In this document: piece by piece, positions 1-7,013 of the stretch
How the letters are laid out: each line of letters begins with the position of its first letter
Numbering within the stretch: position 1 is the first letter of the stretch
NCBI GenBank assembly: GCA_000435715.1
Contig: FR882601.1
Coordinates: 128,589-138,198, forward strand
Source of the DNA: Firmicutes bacterium CAG:145
Lineage (GTDB): Bacteria > Bacillota > Clostridia > Peptostreptococcales > Anaerovoracaceae
DNA: 9,610 bases
Direction: 5' to 3'
Translations under genes and position numbers: made by a program
Notes under the pieces: model-generated
What the model was told of the DNA's origin: nothing
Database searches by the model: none
Seen by the model: the letters and a program-made list of their open reading frames with translations, nothing else

Positions 1-238
1 CCGCCAGTTCAAAGCGATCGTTTACATGTAAACTATATACAGCCGCTATAACTGATATGATGCCGAAAATGATTCCGAACATGACAGACATCTTATCCGC
101 TTCGTAAAAGAATATCCAGCATAAAGTTACGGCAGGGCCTATGATGACGGCAGCTTTCTTTAATTGAAGGGGAATTACCAGCATCAGCAGTCCGAATATT
201 ATTAATATTAGTCCGGGCTGCAAAAAATCACTGAGCAT
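1..238 (-). CDS. Third MrpD/NuoL-M-N-like antiporter subunit (N-terminal part, cut by window edge)
   Basis: Translating the minus strand from the ATG at 238 gives 79 residues with no stop before the window edge. It begins MLSDFLQPGLILIIFGLLM and ends YSLHVNDRFELA. Three hydrophobic segments are visible (about residues 7-24, 29-43 and 50-66). The Y-S-L-H-V-x-D-x-x-E ending resembles the N-terminal region of MrpD-type subunits of Na+/H+ antiporters, which belong to the proton-conducting transporter family shared with NuoL/M/N. The conserved Glu and Lys residues of the channel lie outside the window, so function rests on the N-terminus and on context. The start overlaps the end of the preceding small gene by 11 bases, which suggests translational coupling. 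It would be the third antiporter-like subunit of this operon. It could instead fill the role of the missing MrpA N-terminal domain. Confidence 0.72.
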   Translation of the reverse strand, partial: MLSDFLQPGLILIIFGLLMLVIPLQLKKAAVIIGPAVTLCWIFFYEADKMSVMFGIIFGIISVIAAVYSLHVNDRFELA

Positions 239-470
239 TACTTTCACCCCCGTCGTCATAATAATCTTCTCTTCTCTGAAAAAGTCCTGCTATTATCTTC
301 TTAGACAGAAGTATGAGAAGCCAGCCTCCCCCAAAACCTATCAGAAGATCTGCTCCGGGAAGAGTGTTCCATATATTGGAGTAATGAGGATCAGCGAAGA
401 ATATCTCTGTTACCGCCGCAATAACACATATAGCAATGAGGATTATGTAGATTTTCTTTTTATCCGGCAA
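228..470 (-). CDS. Small two-helix membrane protein of the Mrp operon
   Basis: This is a protein of about 80 residues. It has a first membrane helix (roughly residues 6-24), an extracytoplasmic-looking loop with a tryptophan, and a second helix near GFGGGWLLILLSK. It ends in a charged tail containing R-R-E-D-Y-Y-D-D. I recall small proteins with a similar pattern (PG..., FG..GxW, SK..G, then an EDYY tail) beside MrpD-like subunits in other bacteria, but I cannot name a family. The longest reading starts at a GTG at 479, but that codon directly abuts the AAGGAGG ribosome binding site. The TTG at 470 has an ideal 8-base spacing and is preferred. It overlaps the upstream D-like gene by 11 bases and the next D-like gene by 11 bases, so it sits inside the coupled chain. 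It is probably an accessory or assembly subunit of the antiporter; this is inferred from position only. Confidence 0.75.
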   Translation of the reverse strand: MPDKKKIYIILIAICVIAAVTEIFFADPHYSNIWNTLPGADLLIGFGGGWLLILLSKKIIAGLFQRREDYYDDGGESNAQ

Positions 471-1983
471 GGTAAGCACCTCCTTCTCCTGTTATAGACT
501 CGGCCGACATCTGAGCCATATCGTAAAGATGCGGCCCTGCGTCAGGCAAAAATCCCAAAACGACGGCTATTATCGCTGTCAGCATCAGCGGAATAAGCAT
601 GGCAGGAGCAGCGTCTTTTACACATCTTCGGCTGCTTATTTCATCGTTCTTCATCTCTTTTGCGAAAAATATTCTGACTACAGGTATAAGATAAGTCAGG
701 GCCAAAAGAGCTGCGGCTATCAATACGGCTATGGCAAGAGGCCAGCCTGCCTTCAGAGCGCCTTCAAGTATATTGAACTTGCTCACAAAACCTGCCATTA
801 GCGGGAGCCCTGCTATCCCGAGGGAAGATACCGTAAAACATGCACAAGTGATTGGCATCCTTTGGGAAAGGCCCTTCATCGAACTGATTTCAGACAGGCC
901 TGCCGTCACGAATATAGCTCCTGCGCACATGAACAATGTGATCTTTAAAAATGCGTGAGCGACCATGTGAAATAATGCTCCAGTTATGCTGTAAACAGAC
1001 AACAAGCTTATTCCTAAAATTATATATGAAAGCTGTCCTATAGTAGAAAAAGCCAGTCTCGTCTTGAGATTGTCCTGTCTCATGGCAATCAGCGACGACA
1101 TAATTATAGTAGCGGCTGCAAACCAGCAGAGAACAGTTGCTCCGCCGCACCATGAGGCGCTTTCAGGTCCGAACACATAGCACACTACCCTGAGAACGCA
1201 GAAAGCTCCTGCTTTGACAACGGCCACTGCATGAAGCAGAGCGCTGACGGGAGTAGGCGCCACCATAGCCGACGGAAGCCAGCCGTGTACAGGCATGACG
1301 CCGCTCTTTACTGCTCCGCCTATTATCATCATCAGAAACATGATGCACATGAGCCCCTGGCTCATGGAGCCCTGCTCTATGAAACCTCCCGGTGTAAATT
1401 CGAGGGTTCCCTGCTCCGCATATACCCATACGATAGCGGCAAAGAAAAGCTGACCGCTTATGAGCGTATAAGCCAGATATTTTCTTCCCGACGCTTTAGC
1501 CTTATCATCTCGGTAATGCGCTACCAGCGGATAAGTTGCGAGAGTGAGTATCTCGTAAAATATGAAAAATGTTATGAGATTCGACGCCAGAGCTATTCCG
1601 ACGGCAGAAGCCAGACATGCGGCAAAGGCCGCAAAGTATCCCGTCTGATTTTTCTCGTGATGTCCTCTCATATAACCTATGGAATATACAGAGGTGAGGA
1701 TCCAAAGCGAGGAAGCTATACAGGCAAAGACCATGCCTGCTCCGTCCGTTTTTAAAGTGAGATCTATGCCGCCGGCTATAGTCCAAAGCCGCGATATATA
1801 TACGTCTCCCGAAAGAACTGCCGGTACCATCGAAAACACTATACCGGCCATTATGACTGAGGCTGCCATGGTAATAGATTCCCTCACGTTGGGCTTCATG
1901 CGGTTTCCGAAAAACAGGATAAGCAATGCGGCGATAAGAGCCGTTCCTACTGCAAGAGCCGGCCTGAGGCTATGTATCATCAT
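460..1983 (-). CDS. Second MrpD-like (NuoM/N-type) proton-conducting antiporter subunit
   Basis: This is a 507-residue polytopic membrane protein of the proton-conducting membrane transporter family, present in Mrp antiporters and in complex I (NuoL/M/N). The signature channel residues are visible: Glu144 in IFYEILT (TM5 Glu), Lys226 in AVKSGVMPVHGW (TM7 Lys), Lys257 in AVVKAGAF (TM8 Lys) and Lys347 in HAFLKITL. The run PVHGWLPSAMVAPTPVSALL is very close to the family consensus, closer than in the preceding D gene. The reading frame stays open to 2100, but the ATG at 1983 is preferred. It forms an ATGA overlap with the stop of the upstream D gene, and GGGAGGTGG lies about 10 bases upstream. 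The stop at 460 overlaps the small membrane protein gene. It would supply an ion-translocation pathway. Whether it resembles MrpA-N or MrpD more closely needs a phylogeny. Confidence 0.92.
   Translation of the reverse strand: MMIHSLRPALAVGTALIAALLILFFGNRMKPNVRESITMAASVIMAGIVFSMVPAVLSGDVYISRLWTIAGGIDLTLKTDGAGMVFACIASSLWILTSVYSIGYMRGHHEKNQTGYFAAFAACLASAVGIALASNLITFFIFYEILTLATYPLVAHYRDDKAKASGRKYLAYTLISGQLFFAAIVWVYAEQGTLEFTPGGFIEQGSMSQGLMCIMFLMMIIGGAVKSGVMPVHGWLPSAMVAPTPVSALLHAVAVVKAGAFCVLRVVCYVFGPESASWCGGATVLCWFAAATIIMSSLIAMRQDNLKTRLAFSTIGQLSYIILGISLLSVYSITGALFHMVAHAFLKITLFMCAGAIFVTAGLSEISSMKGLSQRMPITCACFTVSSLGIAGLPLMAGFVSKFNILEGALKAGWPLAIAVLIAAALLALTYLIPVVRIFFAKEMKNDEISSRRCVKDAAPAMLIPLMLTAIIAVVLGFLPDAGPHLYDMAQMSAESITGEGGAYLAG
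479..485 (-). promoter_or_regulatory. Ribosome binding site that favours a TTG start
   Basis: On the minus strand AAGGAGG is followed by eight bases and then TTG (470-468). The other candidate start, a GTG at 479, shares its first G with this motif and so leaves no spacer. The spacing therefore supports TTG as the start of the small membrane protein. Confidence 0.6.
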
Positions 1984-3491
1984 GAAAGAACCACCTCCCT
2001 CATGGCAGGTCCGAGGATGTCTTCCACTATATAAGAATTGAAAAGTCCCAGGAATATCACTGCGCAGATGGTCACTATCATAGGAACTATTATCTGCCAC
2101 GGAAGCTCAGATCTTCTTAATATATGCAAATTTTCTTTTTCTTTTGCAGTCTTCTTATCCATAAACATCTTTTCCATCACTCTGAAGAAATAAATGGCGC
2201 TCAGCAGACTGCTTGCTATCAAAACAGCTACGAAGACGTATTGACCGTTCTGCATGGCTCCAAGAGCCAGATACCACTTGCTGAAAAAGCCTGCAAACGG
2301 AGGAAGACCTATCATTGACAAGGCGCATACGCACATAGTCAGAGAAGTTACAGGCATATCCTTATAGATCTGCCCCAACTGAGAAGTCTCATGTATTCCG
2401 TATCTGAATTTCAGCGCTCCTGACGTATAGAACAAGCCTGATTTCATAAAAGCATGGCTTACTATATGCAAGATTGCCCCTACAAGTCCGTAAAAATTGC
2501 CTATGGCAAAGCCCATAGCTATGTATCCCACCTGACCTATACTCGAATAAGCCAGTATTTTATTATAGGTGTCGTATCTCAGCGCCTTCAGAGAGCCGAA
2601 CAGGACTCCGCATACTGCCATAATGCCTATTACGTCCATAAATATGTCCATTACAGGACTGGTATTCTCAAATATGCAGAAAAAGAATCGAAGCATGGCG
2701 TACGCAGGTACCTTGATCATGATACCCGCTATCATAGGGTCGGCCGCAGGATGAGCATATGAATGAGCCGCCGGTTGCCATCCGTGAAGCGGGAACAATG
2801 CCATCTTGATGCCGAAACCGATTATGAGACATCCTATGGAAAGGATGATGAGCGGACTTTCGGCAAGATGAGGCATGTGAGAAGATAGATCTGCCATATT
2901 CAGCGTGCCTGTAGCGGCATAAAGGAAACCTACTCCCATCAGGTACATGGAAGCTCCGACAGTCCCGAGGAGAAGGTATCTGAATGCTGCTATAGGGCCT
3001 TTTCCTTCTCCGCAGGCGATGAGGCCATATCCGGAGATGGCCGTTATCTCCATGAAAACATATAAGTTGAAGGCGTCTCCCGTAGATGCCATGCCTAAGA
3101 GTCCCAGCGCCAGAAATGCCAGCATGGAATAATATCCCGCCGACTTGAGATTGTTGCCAGCTCGTTCTGACTTTTCAAAGAGACTGCTGAACAGCGCAGT
3201 GGTCCACGAAATTACTGCTACCAGGACTACTATGACGCCGTTCACCGCATCTATCACGAATTCTATGCCGAAAGGCGTTTGCCAGCCTCCCAGCTCGTAA
3301 TGAAGCGCTTCTTTGCTGCTGATCACCTGCCAAAGCTGCACGAGAGAGCATATTACGGCGAGGAAAAGAGTACAGATCACAGTCCTTTTTCCCCAGTCTG
3401 CACTGAAATGACTTATCAGGGGACAAAGAAGAGTTCCGCATAGAGGCAGAAGTATGACCAGTACCGGCAGATGAGACATGATTTGGCTCAT
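1980..3491 (-). CDS. mrpD: Na+/H+ antiporter subunit D (MrpD/MnhD; MbhH-like)
   Basis: This is a 503-residue integral membrane subunit of the NuoL/M/N/MrpD family, expected to carry an ion-translocation path in the Mrp complex of the cytoplasmic membrane. Key residues in view are Glu148 in VFMEITAISGYG, Lys229 in GIKMALFPLHGW, Lys260 in GIMIKVPAYAM and Lys350 in HAFMKSGLF. Around residues 240-255 the usual PTPVSALL stretch is replaced by SYAHPAADPMIAG, an unusual variant of the broken-helix region. The start ATG overlaps the mrpC stop (ATGA), with GGGAGG 9 bases upstream. Its own TGA overlaps the ATG of the second D-like gene in the same way. Length is normal for the family. Assignment to the family is firm. 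The split between MrpD and MbhH-like is less certain, since both families share this order of genes. Confidence 0.92.
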   Translation of the reverse strand: MSQIMSHLPVLVILLPLCGTLLCPLISHFSADWGKRTVICTLFLAVICSLVQLWQVISSKEALHYELGGWQTPFGIEFVIDAVNGVIVVLVAVISWTTALFSSLFEKSERAGNNLKSAGYYSMLAFLALGLLGMASTGDAFNLYVFMEITAISGYGLIACGEGKGPIAAFRYLLLGTVGASMYLMGVGFLYAATGTLNMADLSSHMPHLAESPLIILSIGCLIIGFGIKMALFPLHGWQPAAHSYAHPAADPMIAGIMIKVPAYAMLRFFFCIFENTSPVMDIFMDVIGIMAVCGVLFGSLKALRYDTYNKILAYSSIGQVGYIAMGFAIGNFYGLVGAILHIVSHAFMKSGLFYTSGALKFRYGIHETSQLGQIYKDMPVTSLTMCVCALSMIGLPPFAGFFSKWYLALGAMQNGQYVFVAVLIASSLLSAIYFFRVMEKMFMDKKTAKEKENLHILRRSELPWQIIVPMIVTICAVIFLGLFNSYIVEDILGPAMREVVLS

Positions 3492-3880
3492 TTATTCTTA
3501 CCTCCCTTTCCTGTTATATCTTTTTCCTCTATGGTACCGTATATATCTTTGATCCTCATGAGTAAGGCAAGTCCTACTCCCGTAATACCTAAACTTACTA
3601 CTATTGCCGTAAGCATAAGAGCATGAGGAACAGGGTTTATATAAGCGTCTGCCGAAAATAAATTGTTCATAGTAACCGGGATAGTGGCTCCGTCTTTCTG
3701 TCCGAAAGTCAGAAAGAAAAAGATTATCGACACCTGCATGATATTCATGCACATGAGCTTTTTCATATAATTGCTGCACACTATCATTCCGTAGATTCCT
3801 ATGGCCAAAAGGACTATGGTAAGCATATATATTCCTCTGTCAGCCAGGAAGTATTCGAGTTTTTCAATCATATCAGTCAT
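3488..3880 (-). CDS. mrpC: Na+/H+ antiporter subunit C (MrpC/MnhC, NuoK-like)
   Basis: This is a 130-residue protein with three membrane helices, at about residues 18-35, 41-60 and 85-109. It matches the NuoK-like MrpC subunit. Typical features are the N-terminal helix followed by GIYGMIVCSNYMKKLMCMNIMQ, the loop with NPVPHALMLTAIVVSL, and a short charged tail. The PVPHALMLTAIVV stretch is the strongest marker of the family. A TTG three bases earlier (3883) and an ATG nine bases later (3871) are alternative starts. The ATG at 3880 is chosen because AAAGGA lies 9 bases upstream and because it overlaps the MrpB stop at 3873. The TGA overlaps the mrpD start as ATGA. In the complex it would sit beside MrpA/D-type subunits and help form the lateral membrane arm. 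Confidence 0.92.
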   Translation of the reverse strand: MTDMIEKLEYFLADRGIYMLTIVLLAIGIYGMIVCSNYMKKLMCMNIMQVSIIFFFLTFGQKDGATIPVTMNNLFSADAYINPVPHALMLTAIVVSLGITGVGLALLMRIKDIYGTIEEKDITGKGGKNK

Positions 3881-4652
3881 CAAAATCTGTCCTTTCGAGG
3901 GCTACTTCCAGAATGGTTATTATAACTCCTGCCACGCATACTGTAACGCCTATTTCAACCATCAGGATACCGCTGGCATGCAGGTCCGCAAGAGTATCTC
4001 CATGGAATGGCAGTTTATCGAATTCGAGGAACCTTCCTCCGTTAAACATCGGTATAAGACCGGTGAGCACATAAAAAAGAGTTCCCGTTGCCGCAGCTAT
4101 CAGGCCTGTCTCCACCTTGGCTTTTCTCTTAATACCTTCAAAACTGGGTATTATTCGGTCAAGCAGATAGGCGCACGCCATCAGGGCTCCCGCCTGAAAT
4201 CCGCCTCCAAGGCTGACTTCGCCGTGGAATAATACGTAAACGGCATAGATCAATATGACCGGAACTACTATTCGGAAAGCTCCGTCCATAAGAGTGCTGC
4301 CAAAGGTAGACTGCCTGTGATATTCCAGATATTCTTCATGTTTTCTCTGAGGCACTTTTTTCTTGTCAGACAAGATAACCATGGCGGCTATGCCTGAAAG
4401 AAACAGCACGCACGTTTCAAAGAGTGTGTCAAACCCTCTGTAGTCTGCTAAAACGGCCGTTACTATATTGTTGGCATGAGTATCCTCTGCCGCATGCGAG
4501 ATATAATACATAGATATGTTGGTGTTGGCCGGAGTGTCTAAAGCTCCTATGGTAGGTAGCGCCTTGCCTATTTTAAGAGCGCCTATTCCTACGAGAATTA
4601 TTAAGACTACGAGCCCTATAGCTTTTTTTCTCCTAATCCTCTTTTCTTCCAT
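3873..4652 (-). CDS. mrpB: MbhE-like segment fused to Na+/H+ antiporter subunit B (MrpB/MnhB)
   Basis: This is a 259-residue membrane protein with two recognisable parts. Residues 1-95 hold a helix (about 11-27), a loop with N-N-I-V at 61-64 and DYRGFDTLFE at 70-79, and a second helix. The motif NIV...D.RGFDT.E is typical of the extreme C-terminal segment of MrpA and of the separate MbhE protein of membrane-bound hydrogenases. From about residue 118 it becomes a MnhB domain with four helices and FHGEVSLGGGFQAG (142-155), the MnhB signature. It is longer than a plain MrpB (about 140 residues), which fits the fusion. AGAGGAGAG stands about 7 bases before the ATG, and the start overlaps the DUF4040 gene by 20 bases. 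It is a core subunit of the antiporter, and its N-terminus replaces part of the missing MrpA. Confidence 0.9.
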   Translation of the reverse strand: MEEKRIRRKKAIGLVVLIILVGIGALKIGKALPTIGALDTPANTNISMYYISHAAEDTHANNIVTAVLADYRGFDTLFETCVLFLSGIAAMVILSDKKKVPQRKHEEYLEYHRQSTFGSTLMDGAFRIVVPVILIYAVYVLFHGEVSLGGGFQAGALMACAYLLDRIIPSFEGIKRKAKVETGLIAAATGTLFYVLTGLIPMFNGGRFLEFDKLPFHGDTLADLHASGILMVEIGVTVCVAGVIITILEVALERTDFDD

Positions 4653-4947
4653 CGCCGCTCTCCTCTTCTGTCTCTGATAAAACGTCCTCTGCCTGAGCTT
4701 TCTTTGTCAGGGAAGATTTTCTTATGGATTTGATAGCTATTATGAAATATACCGTAGAGATGGTTCCTATGATAGCCTCCGTAAACGCTACGTCTGCGGC
4801 TCCGGCTATGGTATAAAGAACCATGGCGGCTAAACTGAAGGCGCAGTAGATTACAGCGGCCGACAAAAGTTTTCTGCCTAAAATTATGCTTATGGCTATA
4901 GCGATCATAGCCATGAGAAGCAGTCCTTCGAGTATGAGAATAGGCAT
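4633..4947 (-). CDS. DUF4040 / MbhD-like antiporter subunit (MrpA C-terminal fragment equivalent)
   Basis: This 104-residue protein has three membrane helices in residues 1-75. They are followed by a strongly charged, probably cytoplasmic tail that ends ESGDGRKED. The motif GAADVAFTEAIIG is the hallmark of the DUF4040/MbhD domain, which forms a C-terminal domain of MrpA in canonical seven-gene operons and is encoded separately in split Mrp operons and in Mbh hydrogenases. The ATG directly abuts the mrpG stop (TAAATG). AAGGAGG lies 8 bases before it, inside the end of mrpG. The tail overlaps the next gene by 20 bases. Within the complex the Glu of this motif is thought to take part in ion transfer near the MrpA/B interface; that role comes from knowledge of the family, not from this sequence. 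Confidence 0.9.
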   Translation of the reverse strand: MPILILEGLLLMAMIAIAISIILGRKLLSAAVIYCAFSLAAMVLYTIAGAADVAFTEAIIGTISTVYFIIAIKSIRKSSLTKKAQAEDVLSETEEESGDGRKED

Positions 4948-5298
4948 TTATTTTGCCTCCTTGTCTTCAGTACCGGCTTTGACAAAGTTCTCGTCCACAT
5001 CTTCGTCGATACCTCTTATACTATTCTTGTAAGCTACCCTGGCTATGATATGAGTTCCTATGGGGCTTGCTATAAATACGGCTATGAATATGGCGAATAT
5101 CTTCAGCCCATTGACAGAAAATCCCTCATATATCAGAAATCCGATGCTGCATAATACCAGCCCTGCTGATTCACATACGCCGGCTGCATGGAGACGGGAA
5201 TAGAAATCTTTGAGCCTGAATACTCCGACGGCAGTTATGACAAAACATATAAAACCCAAGAGCAGAAATATAACTGTGAGTATGTTTCTAATGTCCAT
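4948..5298 (-). CDS. mrpG: Na+/H+ antiporter subunit G (MrpG/MnhG)
   Basis: This is a 116-residue protein with three membrane helices followed by an acidic tail (DEDVDENF). The motif GVFRLKDFYSRLHAAG (25-40) is the MrpG signature; the family usually reads G.lR.pD.y.RlHA. SPIGTHIIARVAY in the third helix region also fits. The frame is open for 12 more codons upstream, to 5334. The ATG at 5298 is preferred because GAGGGG lies 6 bases ahead and because it overlaps the mrpF stop by 11 bases, as the other genes of the operon do. It is a small structural subunit of the membrane complex, placed between F and the DUF4040 subunit as in other split Mrp operons. Confidence 0.92.
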   Translation of the reverse strand: MDIRNILTVIFLLLGFICFVITAVGVFRLKDFYSRLHAAGVCESAGLVLCSIGFLIYEGFSVNGLKIFAIFIAVFIASPIGTHIIARVAYKNSIRGIDEDVDENFVKAGTEDKEAK

Positions 5299-5563
5299 CC
5301 TTATCCCCTCTTCCTCCCAATATTTTCGCGACAATTACGGAGGTTATGAATCCCAGCACCGCATAAGAAATAGCTATATCTACATACATGTCTGTTCTTC
5401 CGTCTACAAAACCTATCAGCACCAGTATCAAAATCACATTGGTACACATGACCAGGATTCCGATAAAGCGGTTGTAAAGTCCTTCGTCGATAAAGAGGCG
5501 AGCCAGCATTGCCAGTGTAAGCAATATCATGGCCACTAAATAAAATACAAAAAAAGTGTCCAT
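5288..5563 (-). CDS. mrpF: Na+/H+ antiporter subunit F (MrpF/MnhF)
   Basis: This is a 91-residue protein with three predicted helices, at about residues 4-22, 33-52 and 60-80. It matches MrpF in length and layout: DEGLYNRFIGILVMCTNVI, then a short D-G-R-T-D loop, then DIAISYAVLGFITSVIVAK. The first part corresponds to the conserved stretch that in the family reads D.r.aldtl. The ATG lies 3 bases after the mrpE stop. AGGAGG is 11 bases upstream, inside the mrpE end. The stop overlaps mrpG. MrpF is one of the small subunits at the interface between the E subunit and the rest of the antiporter. Confidence 0.9.
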   Translation of the reverse strand: MDTFFVFYLVAMILLTLAMLARLFIDEGLYNRFIGILVMCTNVILILVLIGFVDGRTDMYVDIAISYAVLGFITSVIVAKILGGRGDKDGH

Positions 5564-5566
5564 ATA

Positions 5567-6145
5567 TCAGCATACCTCCTTTAGAATATTAACGATTTCA
5601 AGTTCCGGTAAAGGACGGAATTCGCATGTTTCTCCAAATACAGAAGCAACTTTTTTTGCCATGCTTCCGCTGAGCATATCGCAGGCTGCGCCTTCATTGA
5701 TGGCATGAACCTCAAATATGCCCCCTTCCATAACGTCTAAAGTGATAGTTCCGGGAGTCAAAATAATAGAATTTGCCAATACAACATTGGCCATGGGATT
5801 TTCAAAAGGCATGGAAAAATAAACTATACGCGGTTCATAGTCTGTATGTATCTTTAATATCTCCCGCGATACGTCTATGGTAGATTTGAAGATTTCCTTG
5901 ATCACCCATATGCAGTAAGGAATGAGTTTCAGATAATTCATACCGAATACGAAGAATGATTTACCCGTCTTTGGGTTTTTTATCATCAGAAACGGCAGAC
6001 AAATAAAAGAAACGACGAGGGACGAAAGCAAGCCTATAAGCAAGAACTTTATCTCGAATTTCCCTGAAAGTAACACCCAGATTGCAAAAAGGCCTACGGC
6101 CAACCCTAAGAAATGCGACAAGCTGTGCTTGTGCCGCCTGTTCAT
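5567..6145 (-). CDS. mrpE: Na+/H+ antiporter subunit E (MrpE/MnhE)
   Basis: This is a 192-residue protein with two or three N-terminal membrane helices (residues 12-26, 32-54 and about 70-88) and a soluble C-terminal domain. NSIILTPGTITLDV (125-138) is the MrpE hallmark, and the following HAINEG stretch also fits. Length is normal or slightly long. AGGAGG lies 6 bases before the ATG. It is the first gene of the antiporter operon, about 37 nt behind the predicted start of transcription from a perfect consensus promoter. All later genes follow within a few bases. The operon order E-F-G-DUF4040-B-C-D differs from the A-to-G order of Bacillus and resembles the split arrangement seen in Mbh hydrogenase loci and in some archaea. 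Confidence 0.93.
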   Translation of the reverse strand: MNRRHKHSLSHFLGLAVGLFAIWVLLSGKFEIKFLLIGLLSSLVVSFICLPFLMIKNPKTGKSFFVFGMNYLKLIPYCIWVIKEIFKSTIDVSREILKIHTDYEPRIVYFSMPFENPMANVVLANSIILTPGTITLDVMEGGIFEVHAINEGAACDMLSGSMAKKVASVFGETCEFRPLPELEIVNILKEVC

Positions 6146-6188
6146 CCGATACCTCCTGTTTAAAAAAGAAAAAACTTAAGTGGTTTTA

Positions 6189-6217
6189 ATTATACATAAA
6201 CAAAAAGAGTGTGTCAA
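6189..6217 (-). promoter_or_regulatory. Perfect sigma-A-type promoter of the antiporter operon
   Basis: On the minus strand TTGACA (6217-6212) is separated by exactly 17 bases from TATAAT (6194-6189). Transcription would begin near 6182, giving a leader of about 37 nt before mrpE. Both hexamers match the consensus at all six positions, so strong basal expression is expected. The -35 box overlaps the 3' arm of the inverted repeat at 6203-6245 by two bases. Confidence 0.9.
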
Positions 6218-6245
6218 GAAATTGCTTAATTTTGCACACTCTTTT
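6202..6245 (-). terminator. Inverted repeat, probable terminator of the glycosyltransferase transcript
   Basis: AAAAGAGTGTG at 6203-6213 and CACACTCTTTT at 6235-6245 form a perfect 11-bp inverted repeat with a 21-nt spacer. Read on the minus strand, the 3' arm ends in a run of five T, 28 bases after the stop of the glycosyltransferase remnant. The run of T and the location suit an intrinsic terminator that insulates the antiporter operon. The loop is long and the stem base is A/T only, so efficiency is uncertain. The repeat could also serve as an operator, because it touches the -35 box. Confidence 0.55.
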
Positions 6246-6272
6246 ACTGGATTCGAACCGTCTCTTTTTAAG

Positions 6273-7013
6273 TCACTTCTTTTCTTTTATTATATAGACG
6301 GGCCGCTTTTTATTCTCCATATAATCTTTTGACAGGTAAGCGCCTAAGATGTATATGAGCAACATCTGAAGACTGCTCAGCATGAGTACTGCAAAAAGTA
6401 TCATGTCCAGGCCCGTCACTGCGCCGGGAGACCAGACAGACTGTATGAGATTTATCAATAGAAATATAAGGCCTGCCGCAAAGAGCGCAAGGCCTATGAG
6501 GCCGGCGATCTTAAGAGGAGCGGTGGAAAAAGAAAGGATTCCTTCAAAGCCATAAGAAAACAGGCTTTTTATATTCCACTTGGTCTTTCCCATGATCCTC
6601 TCCACACTTTCGTACTCTATCCATTTTGTTTCAAATCCCACAAAAGAGAAAAGTCCTTTCATGTATCTGTTGTATTCTTTCATTTCTAGGATAGCTGCAA
6701 CTACGGGACGGCTCATCATTCTGAAATCTCCGTGACCGTCAGACATATCCATATGAGTGAGGCTCTTGCTTATCTTATAAAATGCTTTTGAAAAGATACT
6801 TCTTATGGGACTGTCGCCTTCCCTGCCCATCCTCAAACCTCCGCAGCAGTCATATCCTTCTGAACTTACGGCTTTGTACATGTCAGGCAAAAGGGCCGGA
6901 GGATGCTGAAGATCTGCGTCCATTATGACGCAGAAATCACCGCAGGATTCTTTAAGGCCGGCGTACATTCCCGCTTCCTTTCCGAAGTTTCTCGAAAAAG
7001 CTACATATGGATG
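6273..7013 (-). pseudogene. N-terminally truncated GtrB/DPM1-like polyprenyl-phosphate glycosyltransferase
   Basis: The frame is open from just after a TAA at 7014-7016. It reads AFSRNFGKEAG before the first internal ATG (6968), which continues MYAGLKESCG and then DADLQHPP. SRNFGKE..., the D-A-D motif (residues 17-19 of the reading from 6968), GDFRMMSR (80-87) and GKTKW (127-131) are classic for GT2 enzymes that transfer a sugar to a polyprenyl phosphate carrier. Two C-terminal membrane helices (about 153-177 and 184-212) fit GtrB. The N-terminal nucleotide-binding strand (a VP.YNEE motif and the first DD region, about 50-60 residues) is absent, and kinase sequence stands in its place. There is no ribosome binding site worth the name before the ATG at 6968. 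A fragment without the donor-binding strand should be inactive. I treat it as a broken gene, probably created by the same deletion that cut the kinase. Confidence 0.82.

Noticed and set aside
1231..1755. A 174-codon open frame on the plus strand, opposite the second D-like gene.
   Set aside because: It is rich in Ser, Tyr and Arg with no domain, lies wholly inside a clear membrane protein gene, and has no ribosome binding site. It is a shadow frame.
1..6145. The operon could be a membrane-bound hydrogenase (Mbh) or a related respiratory complex rather than an antiporter.
   Set aside because: The order of small subunits fits both, but no MbhI-N type gene (hydrogenase or quinone-type subunits) is present. 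Instead a second and a third antiporter-like subunit follow. It stays open until the region beyond position 1 is seen.
6249..6259. GGTTCGAATCC on the minus strand, which looks like the T-arm of a tRNA and might mark a tRNA or an attachment site.
   Set aside because: Outside these 11 bases the flanking bases do not extend the stem, there is no acceptor stem or CCA end, and the upstream sequence codes for the glycosyltransferase C-terminus. No second copy was seen.
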